This document shows positions 40,966 to 52,020 of a stretch of DNA of 64,000 nucleotides, one piece after another. Each line of letters starts with the position of its first letter. Position 1 is the stretch's first letter. Source of the DNA: Sapria himalayana. Its lineage: Eukaryota; Streptophyta; Magnoliopsida; Malpighiales; Rafflesiaceae. The notes under the pieces were generated by a model, which was not told the DNA's origin, did not search any database, and was given only the letters and a program-made list of their open reading frames with translations. Position numbers and translations under genes: made by a program. The stretch covers positions 1 to 64,000 of the forward strand of contig JAREIK010004265.1 of NCBI GenBank assembly GCA_029783825.1. The letters run 5' to 3'.

Positions 40966-43892
40966 GTGAGAGATTTAATTTTAATTAAATCGGTATATCC
41001 TAAATAATAAAAATAAATTTCATTTTTATAATTTTAATTTTAAATATTCAAATTTAATTATTTATTTGTTTATTTTTATATAAATATTAATTACAAAATA
41101 AATTATGAGTTACACAAATATAATTTATATAAATTATTTTTCATCAAAATAATATAGATAAACTTTTTAAAGGAAAAAAAAATTTCAAAACAAAAAATTA
41201 TTATATAGTAATATATTTTGCTTTGCTTCTGAATCATTTTAGGTTTTTTAATTATATTATAATTGATATGCATCTTATTAATAATAGATTATTAATTTAT
41301 TTTTTGATCATTATTAGAATATTTATTACTAAAATTGTTTATATTGAATTTATATGATATATAATTATAATGATTTTTATAACTTATTATTGAATTAGCT
41401 TTTGAAAAAATTTAAAAATTATTATCTGTTCAATGGTTATTAGCTTTGAAAATATAAAAAAATAATAAAAATAATTTTTTTGTTATTTTATTTTTTAAAT
41501 AAAATCTATAAACCAAAATTTGCACGCACAATTAAATCAGTTTACTCCTATACCCCATAATACCTAAATACATAAATCATTAAACCACTATATAATACAT
41601 AATAATTCATAAATCTAATTTTTATTTCTATTTATTATAATTTTAAATATTCATTTAAATATTTATTAAATTATTTTTATAAAAATATTTATTACAAAAT
41701 AAATTATGAGTAATACAAATATAATTTAAATAATTTATTTTTAATCAAAAATAATATATACGCTTATAAAAGAATTAATACTAACTAATTTATTTAATTT
41801 AAAAATAAATTATTTTTAAATAATTTAAATGATTAATACTCACTAATTTTTTTATTATTTTATTGTTTAAATAAACCCTATAAACCACTAAATGCCTAAA
41901 AATATAAATCGCTAAATTTTCAAATGACAAAACTTCTAAATACATAAACCATTAAATTGGTATACATTAATAATAAATCATAAAACTCATTTTAATTTTT
42001 ATTCAGTATAATTTAAGATTTTTATATTAATTATTTATCAGTTTATTTTTATAGAAATATTAATTACAAAATAAATTATTAGTGAGACAGATATAATTAA
42101 AATTAAACTGGTATACCCTAAATAATAATTAATAAATCTTATTTTTTTATTATAATTTTAAATATTCATTTTAATTATTTATTTGTTTATTTTTATATAA
42201 ATATTAATTACAAAATAAATTATGAGTTACATAAATATAATTTATATAACTTATTTTTAATCAAAAAATATAGATAAACTTTTTTAAAATAAAAAAAAAT
42301 TCAAAACAAAAAATTATTATATTGTAATATATTTTTCTTTGCATTTAAATTATTTTAGGTTTTGTAATTATATTTTAATTGATATCTATCTTATTAATAA
42401 TAGATTATATATTTATTTTTTGATCATTATTATAATATTTATCAATAAAATTGGTTATATTGAATTTATATGATATATAAATATAATGATTATTATAACT
42501 AAATATTGTATTCACTTTTAAAAAAAATTAAAAATTATTATATTTTCAAAGGTTATAACCTTAAAAAATGAGAAAAAATAATAAAAATAAATTTTTTTTA
42601 TATTTCATTTTTTAAATAAAAACTATAGATCATTAAATGCTTACTTACTTATATCTGTAAGCTCATAAATCACGAAACCCCTAAATACATAAACCTTTTA
42701 ACAACTATACACTACTTAATAAATTATTAGTGAGATGGATCTAATTTAAATTAAACCTGTATTTCTAAATAATAAATAATAAATCTCATTTTTTTTATTA
42801 TAATTTTAAATATTCATTTTAATTATTTATTAGTTTATTTATATATAAATATTAATTATAAAATAATTATGAGTTAGACAAATATAATTTATATAAATTA
42901 TTATTCATCAAAAAAATAAAGATAAACTTATTAAAAGAAAAAAAAATTAAAAACAAAAAATTATTATATAATAATATAATTTGCTTTGAATCTGAATCAT
43001 TATTGGTTTTGTAATTATATTTTAATTGATATATATCTTATTAATAATAGATCATTAATTTATTTTTTGATCATTATTAGAATATTTATCAATAAAATTA
43101 TTTATATTGAATTTATATGATATTTAAATATAATGATTATTATAACTAAATATTGAATTCGCTTTTGAAAAAGATTTTAAAATTATTATAATTTCAAAGG
43201 TTATAAGCTTTCAAAATGTGAAAAAATAAAAAAAATATTTTTTTTGATATTTCATTGTTTAAATAAAACCTATACCCCACTAAATGCCAAAACACTTAAA
43301 TCAATAACTCCTAAATAATAAATAATAATCCTTTTAAACCAGTAACCATAATTAATAAATAATAATCATTTTAAACCGGTAACCCTAAATAATAAATAAT
43401 AAATCTCAATATTATTTTTTAATTATAATTTTAAATATTCATTTTAATTATTTATTTGTTTATTTTTATATAAATATTAATTAAAAAATAAATTATGAGT
43501 TAGTCAAATATAATTTATATAAATTATTTTTCATTAAAATGTAAAATAATTTATTTTAAAAGAAAAAAAAATTTCAAAACAACAAATTATTATATAGTAA
43601 TATATTTTGCTTTCTTCTGAATCATTTTATATAGTAATATATTTTTTATCTAAATATTATTATTTAGTAATATATTTTGATTTGATTTTGAATCATTGTG
43701 TTATATAAATATATTTTAATTATTATTTATATTATTAATAATAGTTTATTAATTTAATTTTTGATCATTATTATAATATCTATCATTAAAATTGTTAATA
43801 TTGAATTTATAAAATATATAATTTGTAAGTTTAATATAATTATACATAGTATTCACATTTCAAAAATTTTAAAAATTATTTGTGTTATGTAA
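40966..43892 (+). repeat. Satellite array, forward orientation
   Basis: Monomers with palindromes near 41435, 42555 and 43200, and several irregular joins. Around 41776-41850 a short piece (TTAATACTAACTAATTT) is repeated at a deletion join. Near 43321-43397 a 37-bp piece is duplicated. The last monomer stops at TGTGTTATGTAAATAT, where orientation flips. No gene is seen. Confidence 0.85.
43321..43397 (+). repeat. 37-bp tandem duplication inside a satellite monomer
   Basis: AATAATAATCCTTTTAAACC at 43321 recurs as AATAATAATCATTTTAAACC at 43358, each followed by AGTAACC or GGTAACC. It is a local slippage-scale event. Confidence 0.7.
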
Positions 43893-43924
43893 ATATAATA
43901 TATATATATATATATATATTATAT
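43893..43924. repeat. (AT)n palindromic junction at satellite inversion breakpoint
   Basis: TATAATATATAT... runs to ...ATATTATA, a self-complementary AT tract. To its left the satellite reads forward (TTGTGTTATGTAAATAT). To its right it reads as reverse complement (TTTGTCTAACTCAATTTATT is the complement of the usual ATGAGTTAGACAAA box). Confidence 0.85.
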
Positions 43925-46374
43925 TTGTCTAACTCAATTTATTTTGTAATTAATTTATATATATAAATAAACAAATAAATAATTATAATGAATATTTAAA
44001 ATTATAATGAAAAAAAATAAGATTTATTATTTATTATTTAGGGAAACTAGTTTAATTTAAATTAAATCTGTCTCTCTAATAATTTATTTTGTAATTAATA
44101 TTTCTATAAAAATAAACTGATAAATAATTAACTATATTTAGTAATAATAAATATTATAACTATATATGTTATAAACTAGATATAAACAATTTTATTGATA
44201 GATATTATATCAATTATCAAAAAATAAATTAATTAACTATTATTAATGTGCTAGATATAAATTAAAATATAATTAAAAAAACTAAAATGATTCAAAATCA
44301 AAGTAAAATTTATTACGAAATAATAATTTTTTTTTAGTTTTTGCATCATTTTATAAGCTTATATTTTTTTTGATGAAAAATATATTATTTAAATTTTATT
44401 TGTATCACTCATAATTTATTTTGTAATTAATATTTCTATAAATTAATTAAATTATATTTAATGTTTACGAGTTTAATGGTTTAAGTATTTAGGGGCTTCA
44501 GGGTTTAGGAGTTTAGAGATTTATGTATTTAGGTATTTAATAGTTTATAAGTTTTATTTAAACAATGATATAACAAAAAATTTTTTTTTGTTAATTTTTC
44601 TCATTTTTAAAGGTTATAAACTTTGAAAATATAATAATTTTTAAAGTTTTTTTATATGTGAATACTATATAGTGTTATGATAATCTTAATAATTATATAT
44701 CATGTAAATTTAATATAAATCATTATATTGAAATATATTATATTAATGATAAAAAAAATTAATAAACTATTATTAATAAGATAAATATTATTTTAAATAT
44801 ATTTGCAAAACATAAATTTATTTAAAATCAAAGTAAAATATTTTAAAAAATAATACTTTCTTTGATGTTTTGCTTCTTTTTATAAGTTTATATTTTTTGT
44901 TATCAAAAGTAAATTATTTAAATTATATTTGTCCTCCTCATAATTTATTTTTAATTTATAATTCTATAAAAATAAACTAATAAATAATTAAAATGAATAT
45001 TTAAAATTATAATGAATACAAATAAAATAGTGATTTATTATTTATTATTTAGGATATACTAGTATAATGGTTTAAGTCTTTAGGTGTTTTGGGGTTTAGT
45101 GATTTAATTCTTTAGGCCTTAAGTGATTTATAGTTTTTATTTAAAGAATGATAAAATAAAAAATTTAATTTTTTGATTTTTTAAAAATTTTTGAAGGTTA
45201 TAACCTTTCAAAATATAATAATTTTTAATTTTTTTAAATGTGAATATAATATTCTGTAATAATAATCTTAATAATTATATATAATGTAAACTCAATATTA
45301 ATAATTTTATTAATAGATATTATAATAATGATCAATAAAAAATTAAATAACTATTATTAATATGAATGATATAAATTAAAATATAATTGCAAAATCTAAA
45401 ATGATTCAAAATAAAAATAAAATATATTACTAAATAATAAATATTTGTATTTAAAATTTTGCCTCTTTTTATAAGGATGTATATTTTTTTTATGAAAAAT
45501 AAATTATTTAAATTAGATCTATCTCACTAATAATTTATTTTGTAATTAATATTTCTATAAAAATAAACTTATAAATAATTTAAAAAAAAATTTAAAATAA
45601 TACTTAATAAAATTTAAATTGATATTTATGATTTTTTATTAATGTACACCTCTTTATTGGTTTAAGTATTTAGAGGTTTTGTCATTTAGGAGTTTAGCAA
45701 TTTATGTTTTTAGGCATTTAGTGGTTTATAGGTTTTATTTAAACAATAAAATAACAAAAAAAAATTTTAATTTTTTGTCATTTTCATAGGTTATAACCTT
45801 TGAAAATATAATAATATTAAAAATTTTTTGAAATGTGAATACAATATTTAGTTATAATAATTTTAATAATTATATATCATATAAATTTAATATAAACAAT
45901 TTTATTGATAGATATTATAAAAATGATCAAAAATTAAATAATAAACTATTAATAATAAGATAGATATTAATTAAAAAATATTTACAAAACCCAAATTGAT
46001 TCAAAATTAAAGTAAAATATATTACTGGATAATAATTTTTAATTTACAAAATTCTACTTATTTTATAAGCATATATTTTATTTGATTATAAATAAATTAA
46101 TTAAAATATATATGTCACACTCATAATTTAATTTGTAATAAATAATTTTATAAAACTAAACTAATAAATAATTAAAATTAATATTTAAAATTATAATAAA
46201 TAGAAATAAAAATTAAATTTATTAATTATTAAGTAGTATATAGCAGTTTAATGGTTTATGTATTTAGGCATTATGAGGTTTAGGAGTTTACTGATTTTAC
46301 TGTGTATGCATTTAGTAGTTTATAGGTTTTATTAAAAAATAAAATAATAAAAAATTTATTTTTTTTATTTTTTG

Positions 46375-46406
46375 ATATTTTCAAAGGTTATAACCTTTGA
46401 AAATAT
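46375..46406. repeat. Satellite palindrome in the inverted segment (32 bp perfect)
   Basis: Half-site ATATTTTCAAAGGTTA with its exact complement. Confidence 0.9.
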
Positions 46407-47575
46407 AATAATTTTTAAATTTTTTTAAATGTGAATACAATTTTTAGTTATAATATTCATTATATTTATTTATCATATAAATTGAATATAAACAATCTTA
46501 TTGATAAATATTCTAATAATGATCCAAAGATAAATTAATAATCTATTATTAATAAGATAGATATCAATTAAAATATAATTACAAAACCTAAAATGATTCA
46601 GAAGAAAAGCAAAATATATTAGTATATAATAATTTTTTTTTGAATTTTTTTGTCTTTTAAAAAGATTATCAATAATTTTGTGATGAAAATAATTTATATA
46701 AATTATATTTGCCTAACTCAATCTATTTTGTAATTACTATATATATAAAAATAAACAAATAAATAATTAAAATGAATATTTAAAATTATAATGAAAAATA
46801 AATTAGATTTATTATTTATTATTTATGGATACCGGTTTAATTTAAATTAGATATGTCTCCCTAATAATTTATTATGTAATTAATATTTCTATAAAATAAA
46901 TTTATAAATAATTAAAATAAAATTTTAAATTATACTGAATAAAATTTAAAATGAGATTTATTATTTATTATTAATGAATACCAGTTTAATGATTTAAATA
47001 TTTAGAGGTTTCGTCGTTAGGAGTTTAGCGATTTATGTTTTTATGCTTTTAGTGGTTTATAGGTTTTGAAAATATAATAATATTTAATTTTTTTTTGAAA
47101 TTTTAATACAATATTTTATTATAATAATATTAATAATTCTATATTATATAAATTTATTATAAATAATTTTTTTGATAGAAATTATAATAATGATCAAAAA
47201 TTAAATTTATAAACAATTAATATTAAGATAGATAATAATTAGAAAATATTTATAAAACCCAAATGATTCAAAATTAAAGAAACTTATATTACTTGATAAT
47301 AATTTTAATTTTTAAATTTATACTTCTTTTATAAGCGTATATTTTTATTAGATAAATAATATATTATTTAAATTATATTTGTCCCACTCATAATTTATTT
47401 TGTAATAAATATTTATAAATAAATACACTAATAAATAATTAAAATGAATATTTAAAAATATAATAAATAGCAATAAAAATAAGATTCATTAATTATTAGG
47501 TAGTATTTAGCAGTTTAATGGTTTATGTATTTAGGCATTACGAGGTTTAGGAGTTTACTGATTTAACTTTATATG

Positions 47576-47583
47576 CATTTAGT
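47576..47583. other. Target-site duplication, left (CATTTAGT)
   Basis: The 8-bp direct repeat flanks the hAT element and is identical to 51209-51216. Eight bases is the usual hAT target duplication length. Joined without the element, the two flanks rebuild the normal satellite sequence CATTTAGTGGTTTATAGG. The motif itself is present in most monomers. Confidence 0.85.
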
Positions 47584-47599
47584 AGGGCTGCTCAAGGGA
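47583..47599 (+). repeat. Left terminal inverted repeat of hAT copy 2
   Basis: TAGGGCTGCTCAAGGGA. It pairs imperfectly (12/17) with the complement of 51191-51207. Confidence 0.72.
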
Positions 47600-48126
47600 C
47601 TCGGAGATTCTCCACCCTACACGAAGCCTTGTCCCGAGAGAATCGGGACTGAGAAAATCCGTTGACTTTGACTTTTCCCGTCCAGTTCTGTCACGTATTT
47701 TTTCTTTTGGGATGGTTCCGGAGATTGAGCAATATCAATCCCGAGAACCATCCCGTCCTAAAAAACCTATCCTAGAACAAGGAATATATATATATACAAC
47801 ATGAAGATGCCATCAATTCAGCTAATGCCCAACCAATTCCAACGCTCCTATTGCTCTTATGAAGAGTTCCAGGCCACCTCACGCCGTTCTAGCCGTGTTC
47901 AGTTAGGTCCAGCCCTTGTCCGTCGCACTTTTGGTTGCCTCCACTGTGTCTCAGAAGCCACCAACCTTTTGGTTTGTTTTTCTGAAGAGAATTGAGTGAT
48001 TAATTATTATTATTATTAGTCTCAGTCAGTTTTGTAGAGGTTGCTCGTTTGAAATATTTATATATATTTATGCTTATCATTCATATTAATTAATAGCAAT
48101 GCAGATGGCACAATCCAGCGGTAAAT

Positions 48127-48183
48127 AAAAAATATAATAAATTGAAGATGATCACATATTAAATTATCAAAGTACTGGTAAAT
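48127..48183 (+). other. 57-bp segment in hAT copy 2 flanked by GGTAAAT repeats
   Basis: GGTAAAT occurs at 48120-48126 and again at 48177-48183. Copy 1 has a single GGTAAAT and no intervening sequence. In copy 2 the segment brings an immediate in-frame stop. It is either a small insertion with 7-bp duplication in copy 2 or a deletion between direct repeats in copy 1. Confidence 0.65.
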
Positions 48184-50234
48184 CCAATCATCATTATTTC
48201 ACGAACCCTCCTATAGTTACGGCAGGTTCTTCAATTCCAATTGTAAAAGAAAGTCAAGGTACATCTGAACCTCAAGCTCATAAAAAATTTAAGTCTGCTG
48301 TTTGGGAAACTTATGAGATATTAGTTGATTCAGAGGGATATTAAACTGGTAGGGCAGCTTTTATATGGCGTAGGAAAGAATACATGAGAAAAAGTGATCA
48401 ATGTATTTCTGGTTTATGGAAATACTTTAGAAAGTCTGGTAGTAAATTTCAACACAAAAAAGAATTAATAGAACTCACAAAGGTAAAGACAAGTCATAAT
48501 CTTTGTTGATTTTAACTAAAGGTACTAGTTTAGAGGATAACAAATTAACTTGTTGGCAATTTGATCAACAACTAGTTAGGGAGGCTTTGGTGTAAATGAT
48601 CATAAAAGATGAATTGTCTTTTTGTTTTGTTGAGAGGGATGAGTTCAAGGAGTTTTGTGAAGTTAGTGTTCCTCAATTTAAAATTCCATCTAGGCACTCT
48701 ACACTCAGGGATTTTTTTTCTTTATTTGTGAAGGAAAAGAAGAAATTATTTGATAGCATATCATCTCATTGTTGTAGAGTTTCATTGACTACCGACACTT
48801 GGACTAGCATTCAAAATTTGTCTTATATATGTTTGACTATTCATTTAATTGATTCTCAATGGAATATGCATAAAAGGCTTTTGAACTTTTGTATAATTAA
48901 AAGTCATTCTAGAGTTAATATTAGAAATGCTATTGAGATTTGCATGAATGAATGGGGTTTGAGAAAGTTTATGTGCATTACTGTTGACAATGCATCAGAT
49001 AATGATGTTGCAGTTGAACAATTGAAAAAAAGGCTTTGAAGAAAAGTTTTGTACCTTTGAGAGGCCAGCATTTTCATATGAGATGTTGTGCTCATATCCT
49101 AAACTTAATTGTCAGAGATGGTATTGCAGTAGTGGAGGGTGCTATTCAAAAAATTAGAGGTGTGGTGAAATATATGTGAAGTAGTCCTAAAATATTAGAT
49201 ATGTTTAAGTTATGTGTTGAAGAAGAAAACTTGACATATGTATCTTCATTGCAATTAGATTGTCCTACAAGATGGAATTCAACTTATTTGATGCTACAAA
49301 ATGATATAAAATATCAAAAAGAATTTTAATAAGTTGGAGGACAAAGAAAAAAGGTCTTTGAAGGAGTTTGGTTCAAACGTTCCAACAGAGAGTGACTGAA
49401 CAAATGCCAAAATTTTGGCTTGTTTCTTGAAAACTTTTTATGAGGTAACTTGTAAATTTTCTGGCTCATAATATTCTACCACTAGTTTTTTTTTTTCTGA
49501 GATTATTTCAATTTTGAAAAAAAAATTGAGCTTTGTGAAAATAGTAGAGATACAATGATGTCTGAAATTAGTATGAAAATGAGGCATAATTTCAACAAAT
49601 ATTGGGGTTCTCTTCAGTCAACAAATATTATGCTTTTTGTAGCAGTAGTGTTGGATCCTAGATATAAGCTCAAATATCTCAAGGTTATGTACACTTAGCA
49701 TTATGGCGAGGAATTGGCTAAAAATTTGGTGAAAAAGGTTATAAATGCTTTTAATGAGATGATAGATGATTCTAAAGATTTAAATGAAGATGCATCAAAA
49801 GAAGATGATTTATATTCTACTATGTTGAAGAAAAATGATGATTTCTTTGATGGTAGTGATACTTATGTTGATGAATTTTTTTGTTGAATTGGAGAAAGAA
49901 CAAGAATTTGTAGCTTTGGAAGAGTTGGATAAGTACTTGGAGGACAAACTTGTAAAAAATAGAATTAATTTTGATCTTCTAAACTGGTGGAAGGTAAATG
50001 TGGTTAGGTATCCTTCTTTAGCAAATGTAGCAAGGCATGTATTTGCTATCAAAGCATCTACTGTGGCCTAAGAATTTATATTTAGCACTAGGGGGAGTAC
50101 TTTAGATAAATTTAAAAGTTCTTTAACACCTATTACAGCTTAAGTTCTCATATGTCTACAAGATTGGTTGAGAAGCTCAAACAAACCTATTGAAATTGAA
50201 GAATTAGTTCAAGACCTTGATGATAATGAATCAG

Positions 50235-50325
50235 GTTAGTATACAATTCTTTTAAATTTTAATTTCACTTTTACTTATTTTATTCATTGAATTTAATATA
50301 AATATGGTTCAATTACAATTTTCAG
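50235..50325 (+). other. Probable 91-bp intron near the 3' end of the hAT gene
   Basis: Begins GTTAGTAT and ends CAATTTTCAG, with an AT-rich, T-rich interior. Removing it joins ...DDNES with EGSQDPNILPTIVGQLNLE in frame, ending at TGA (50382-50384). Without removal the frame closes. A second possible small intron (GTAATATTTTTC to CTTCTACAG, about 50404-50492) lies further 3' but follows the stop. Confidence 0.6.
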
Positions 50326-51190
50326 AGGGGTCACAAGATCCAAATATTCTTCCAACTATAGTTGGCCAACTAAATTTGGAATGAGTGTATTAAATTGTTA
50401 AAGGTAATATTTTTCTTTTTATTACTCTTTCATCTTAGAAATTTATGCCTACATGATTAACACATTTTCATCTTTTATTATCCTTCTACAGTTGAGGAAG
50501 AAAAGGGAGGAGTTGTAGAAGAGATAATTAATTGGGTTTGGATCTTCGTTGTTGCTCTGGGACAAACCTTTGAAATGATTATTATCATGGATGTTATTAG
50601 TTGTATTTTTTTGTTATATTAAGCTGCCTAATTTTAGCAATTACTTAAGTAGTAATTGATGCCACCAATGTTTGTGGTCATCTTTAGCAATTCCTTAATA
50701 TTTAAAGTAAATGTTTAAAAAATATAGTATTACTATTATAGTTAACTTTCACTCGGCTGAACAAAGCCAACTTGTGAAAAAACAAAGAACCAAATTCAGC
50801 ACACAACTCGGTCTGATTCAATTTAACATTTCTATCATTTTCTACACATCAAAGCTTTAGAGAAGGTAATGGAACTCGTTTGCGGTACTCAGCCTATTTG
50901 ACAAAACAATATTAGCCCAATTTGAGTTTGAAAGTTACCTAACTAAGGAATGATAAATTGTACAACAAAAGGTTTGGACATGAACTAACTTGGCCGGTTT
51001 GAAGAAAATAAATTGAAAAAAATGTTTGAACTCTGTTCCATCCCGGAACGATTTTCTCCTACCCAAAATCCCCGATCTCCGTCCCTTCCCATCACGATAT
51101 TTTCAACAATTGGGACGGGTCTAGATCTTCAAAAAAAAATCTCCGAACTATGAGAAGGGATTGAAGATTTGTAATCCCCATCCAGTCCCA

Positions 51191-51207
51191 TCCCAAGATC
51201 ACCCATA
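51191..51207 (-). repeat. Right terminal inverted repeat of hAT copy 2
   Basis: On the minus strand it reads TATGGGTGATCTTGGGA, the imperfect partner of the left end. Confidence 0.72.
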
Positions 51208-51208
51208 T

Positions 51209-51216
51209 CATTTAGT
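51209..51216. other. Target-site duplication, right (CATTTAGT)
   Basis: Identical to 47576-47583. Normal satellite continues directly after it (GGTTTATAGGTTTTATTTAAA). Confidence 0.85.
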
Positions 51217-51770
51217 GGTTTATAGGTTTTATTTAAAAAATAAAATAACAAAAAATTTAATATAACCTTTGAAACTATAACAATTTTTAAATTTTTTTTA
51301 AATGTGAATACTATATTTAGTTATGATAATCTTAATAATTATATACCATGTAAATTCAATATAAATAATTATATTGATAAATATTATAATAATGATCATA
51401 CAAAAGATTAATAAACACTTATTAATAAGATAAATATTGTATAAAATATATTTACAAAATCTAAAATGATTCAAAATCAAATTGAAATAATTAACTAAAT
51501 ATTAATTTTAAAATTTTAAATTTTTGTATCTAATTATAAGCTTATATATTTTTTGATAAAAAATAAATTATTTAAATTATATTTGTCTAGCTATTAATTT
51601 ATTTTTTAATTTATATTTCAAAAAAAATAAACTAATAAATAATTAAAATGTATATATAATATTATAATTAATACTAATAAAAATGAGATTTATGATTTAT
51701 TATTTAGGGTATACCTATTTAATGGTTTAAGTTTATTGTGGTTTTGGGGATAATGAGTTTATTGATTTAT
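51217..51770 (-). repeat. Satellite array, inverted orientation (right part)
   Basis: One inverted monomer after the hAT element. Its palindrome is half lost (TATAACCTTTGAAAC near 51261). It ends at GAGTTTATTGATTTAT, the left arm of the hairpin junction. The 60-residue frame at 51298-51480 is a chance reading. Confidence 0.85.
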
Positions 51771-52020
51771 TTCATTATTTAAATAAAACCTATAAACACC
51801 TAAATGTGTAAACATATAAATCAATAAACTCAATAACCCCAAAACCACAAAAAACATAAACAATTAAATAGTTATACCCTAAATAAAAAATAATAAATCT
51901 CATTTTTATTAGTATTCATTATTATTTTAAATATATATTTTAATTATTTATTAGTTTATTTTTATATAAATATAAATTAACAAATAAATTATTAGTGAGA
52001 CAAATATAATTTAAATGACT
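51590..52020. repeat. Large inverted repeat / hairpin junction where satellite orientation flips back
   Basis: The left arm ends ATTGATTTAT (51761-51770) and the right arm starts ATAAATCAAT (51816-51825), leaving a 45-bp spacer. The arms stay alignable outward for at least about 180 bp and share private variants (GGTTTTGGGG / CCCCAAAACC and ACTAATAAAAATGAGATTTA with its complement). This is a head-to-head join of the same monomer sub-type. Confidence 0.82.

Larger units (their letters stand above)
43925..47583 (-). repeat. Satellite array, inverted orientation (left part)
   Basis: All boxes read as reverse complements: telomere-like blocks appear as TTTAGG-rich (for example near 44480, 45060, 45670, 46260 and 47000), and AAACCTATAAACCAC appears as GTGGTTTATAGGTTT. 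The monomer sub-types match forward ones elsewhere, such as the short form at 44400-44560 and the form near 32170-32340. No gene is seen. Confidence 0.88.
48093..50384 (+). pseudogene. hAT transposase pseudogene (BED / RICESLEEPER type), copy 2
   Basis: All domains of the family appear in order: leader (MAQSSGK), a decayed BED zinc finger (48345-48450), SLTTDTWTSIQNLSYICLT with the first catalytic Asp at 48794, CITVDNASDND with the second Asp at 48986, CAHILNLIVRDG (about 49090), a DUF4413-like stretch (MKMRHNFNKYWG..., VVLDPRYKLKYL, 49575-49690), and the C-terminal hATC dimerisation block (LDKYLEDK, LLNWWKVN, YPSLANVARHVFAIKASTVA). Lesions: first Met changed to ATA, in-frame TAA at 48342, a one-base deletion near 48473, TAA at 48593, a one-base loss near 49033, a T-run frameshift near 49870, TAA at 50069 just before the conserved Glu of the xExxFS block, and TAA near 50140. 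The reading frame then continues through an intron to a TGA at 50382. A leader frame at 47801-47995 is also present in copy 1 and may be 5' untranslated. Confidence 0.88.
47584..51208 (+). mobile_element. Structurally complete hAT transposon inserted in satellite (copy 2, ~3.6 kb)
   Basis: Bounded by CATTTAGT direct repeats and imperfect terminal inverted repeats: TAGGGCTGCTCAAGGGA at the left, TATGGGTGATCTTGGGA as the complement of the right end, with 12 of 17 matching. Subterminal regions (about 47600-47780 and 51020-51200) are unusually GC-rich and carry TCCCGTCC and GGGACGGG-type motifs, as expected of transposase-binding regions in hAT elements. Inside is one decayed transposase gene on the plus strand. 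An 8/8 target duplication needs the element to start at A (47584). A start at T (47583) gives a more typical TAGGG end but a 7/8 duplication. Confidence 0.88.

Noticed and set aside
48904..49095. Minus-strand frame over the hAT gene, and likewise 49810-50052
   Set aside because: These are shadows of the plus-strand transposase, whose conserved motifs are clear.
29827..51208. The idea that the two hAT copies descend from one insertion duplicated with the satellite
   Set aside because: Flanking monomer sub-types differ for the two copies. Although both sit near the same part of the monomer, independent insertions fit better.
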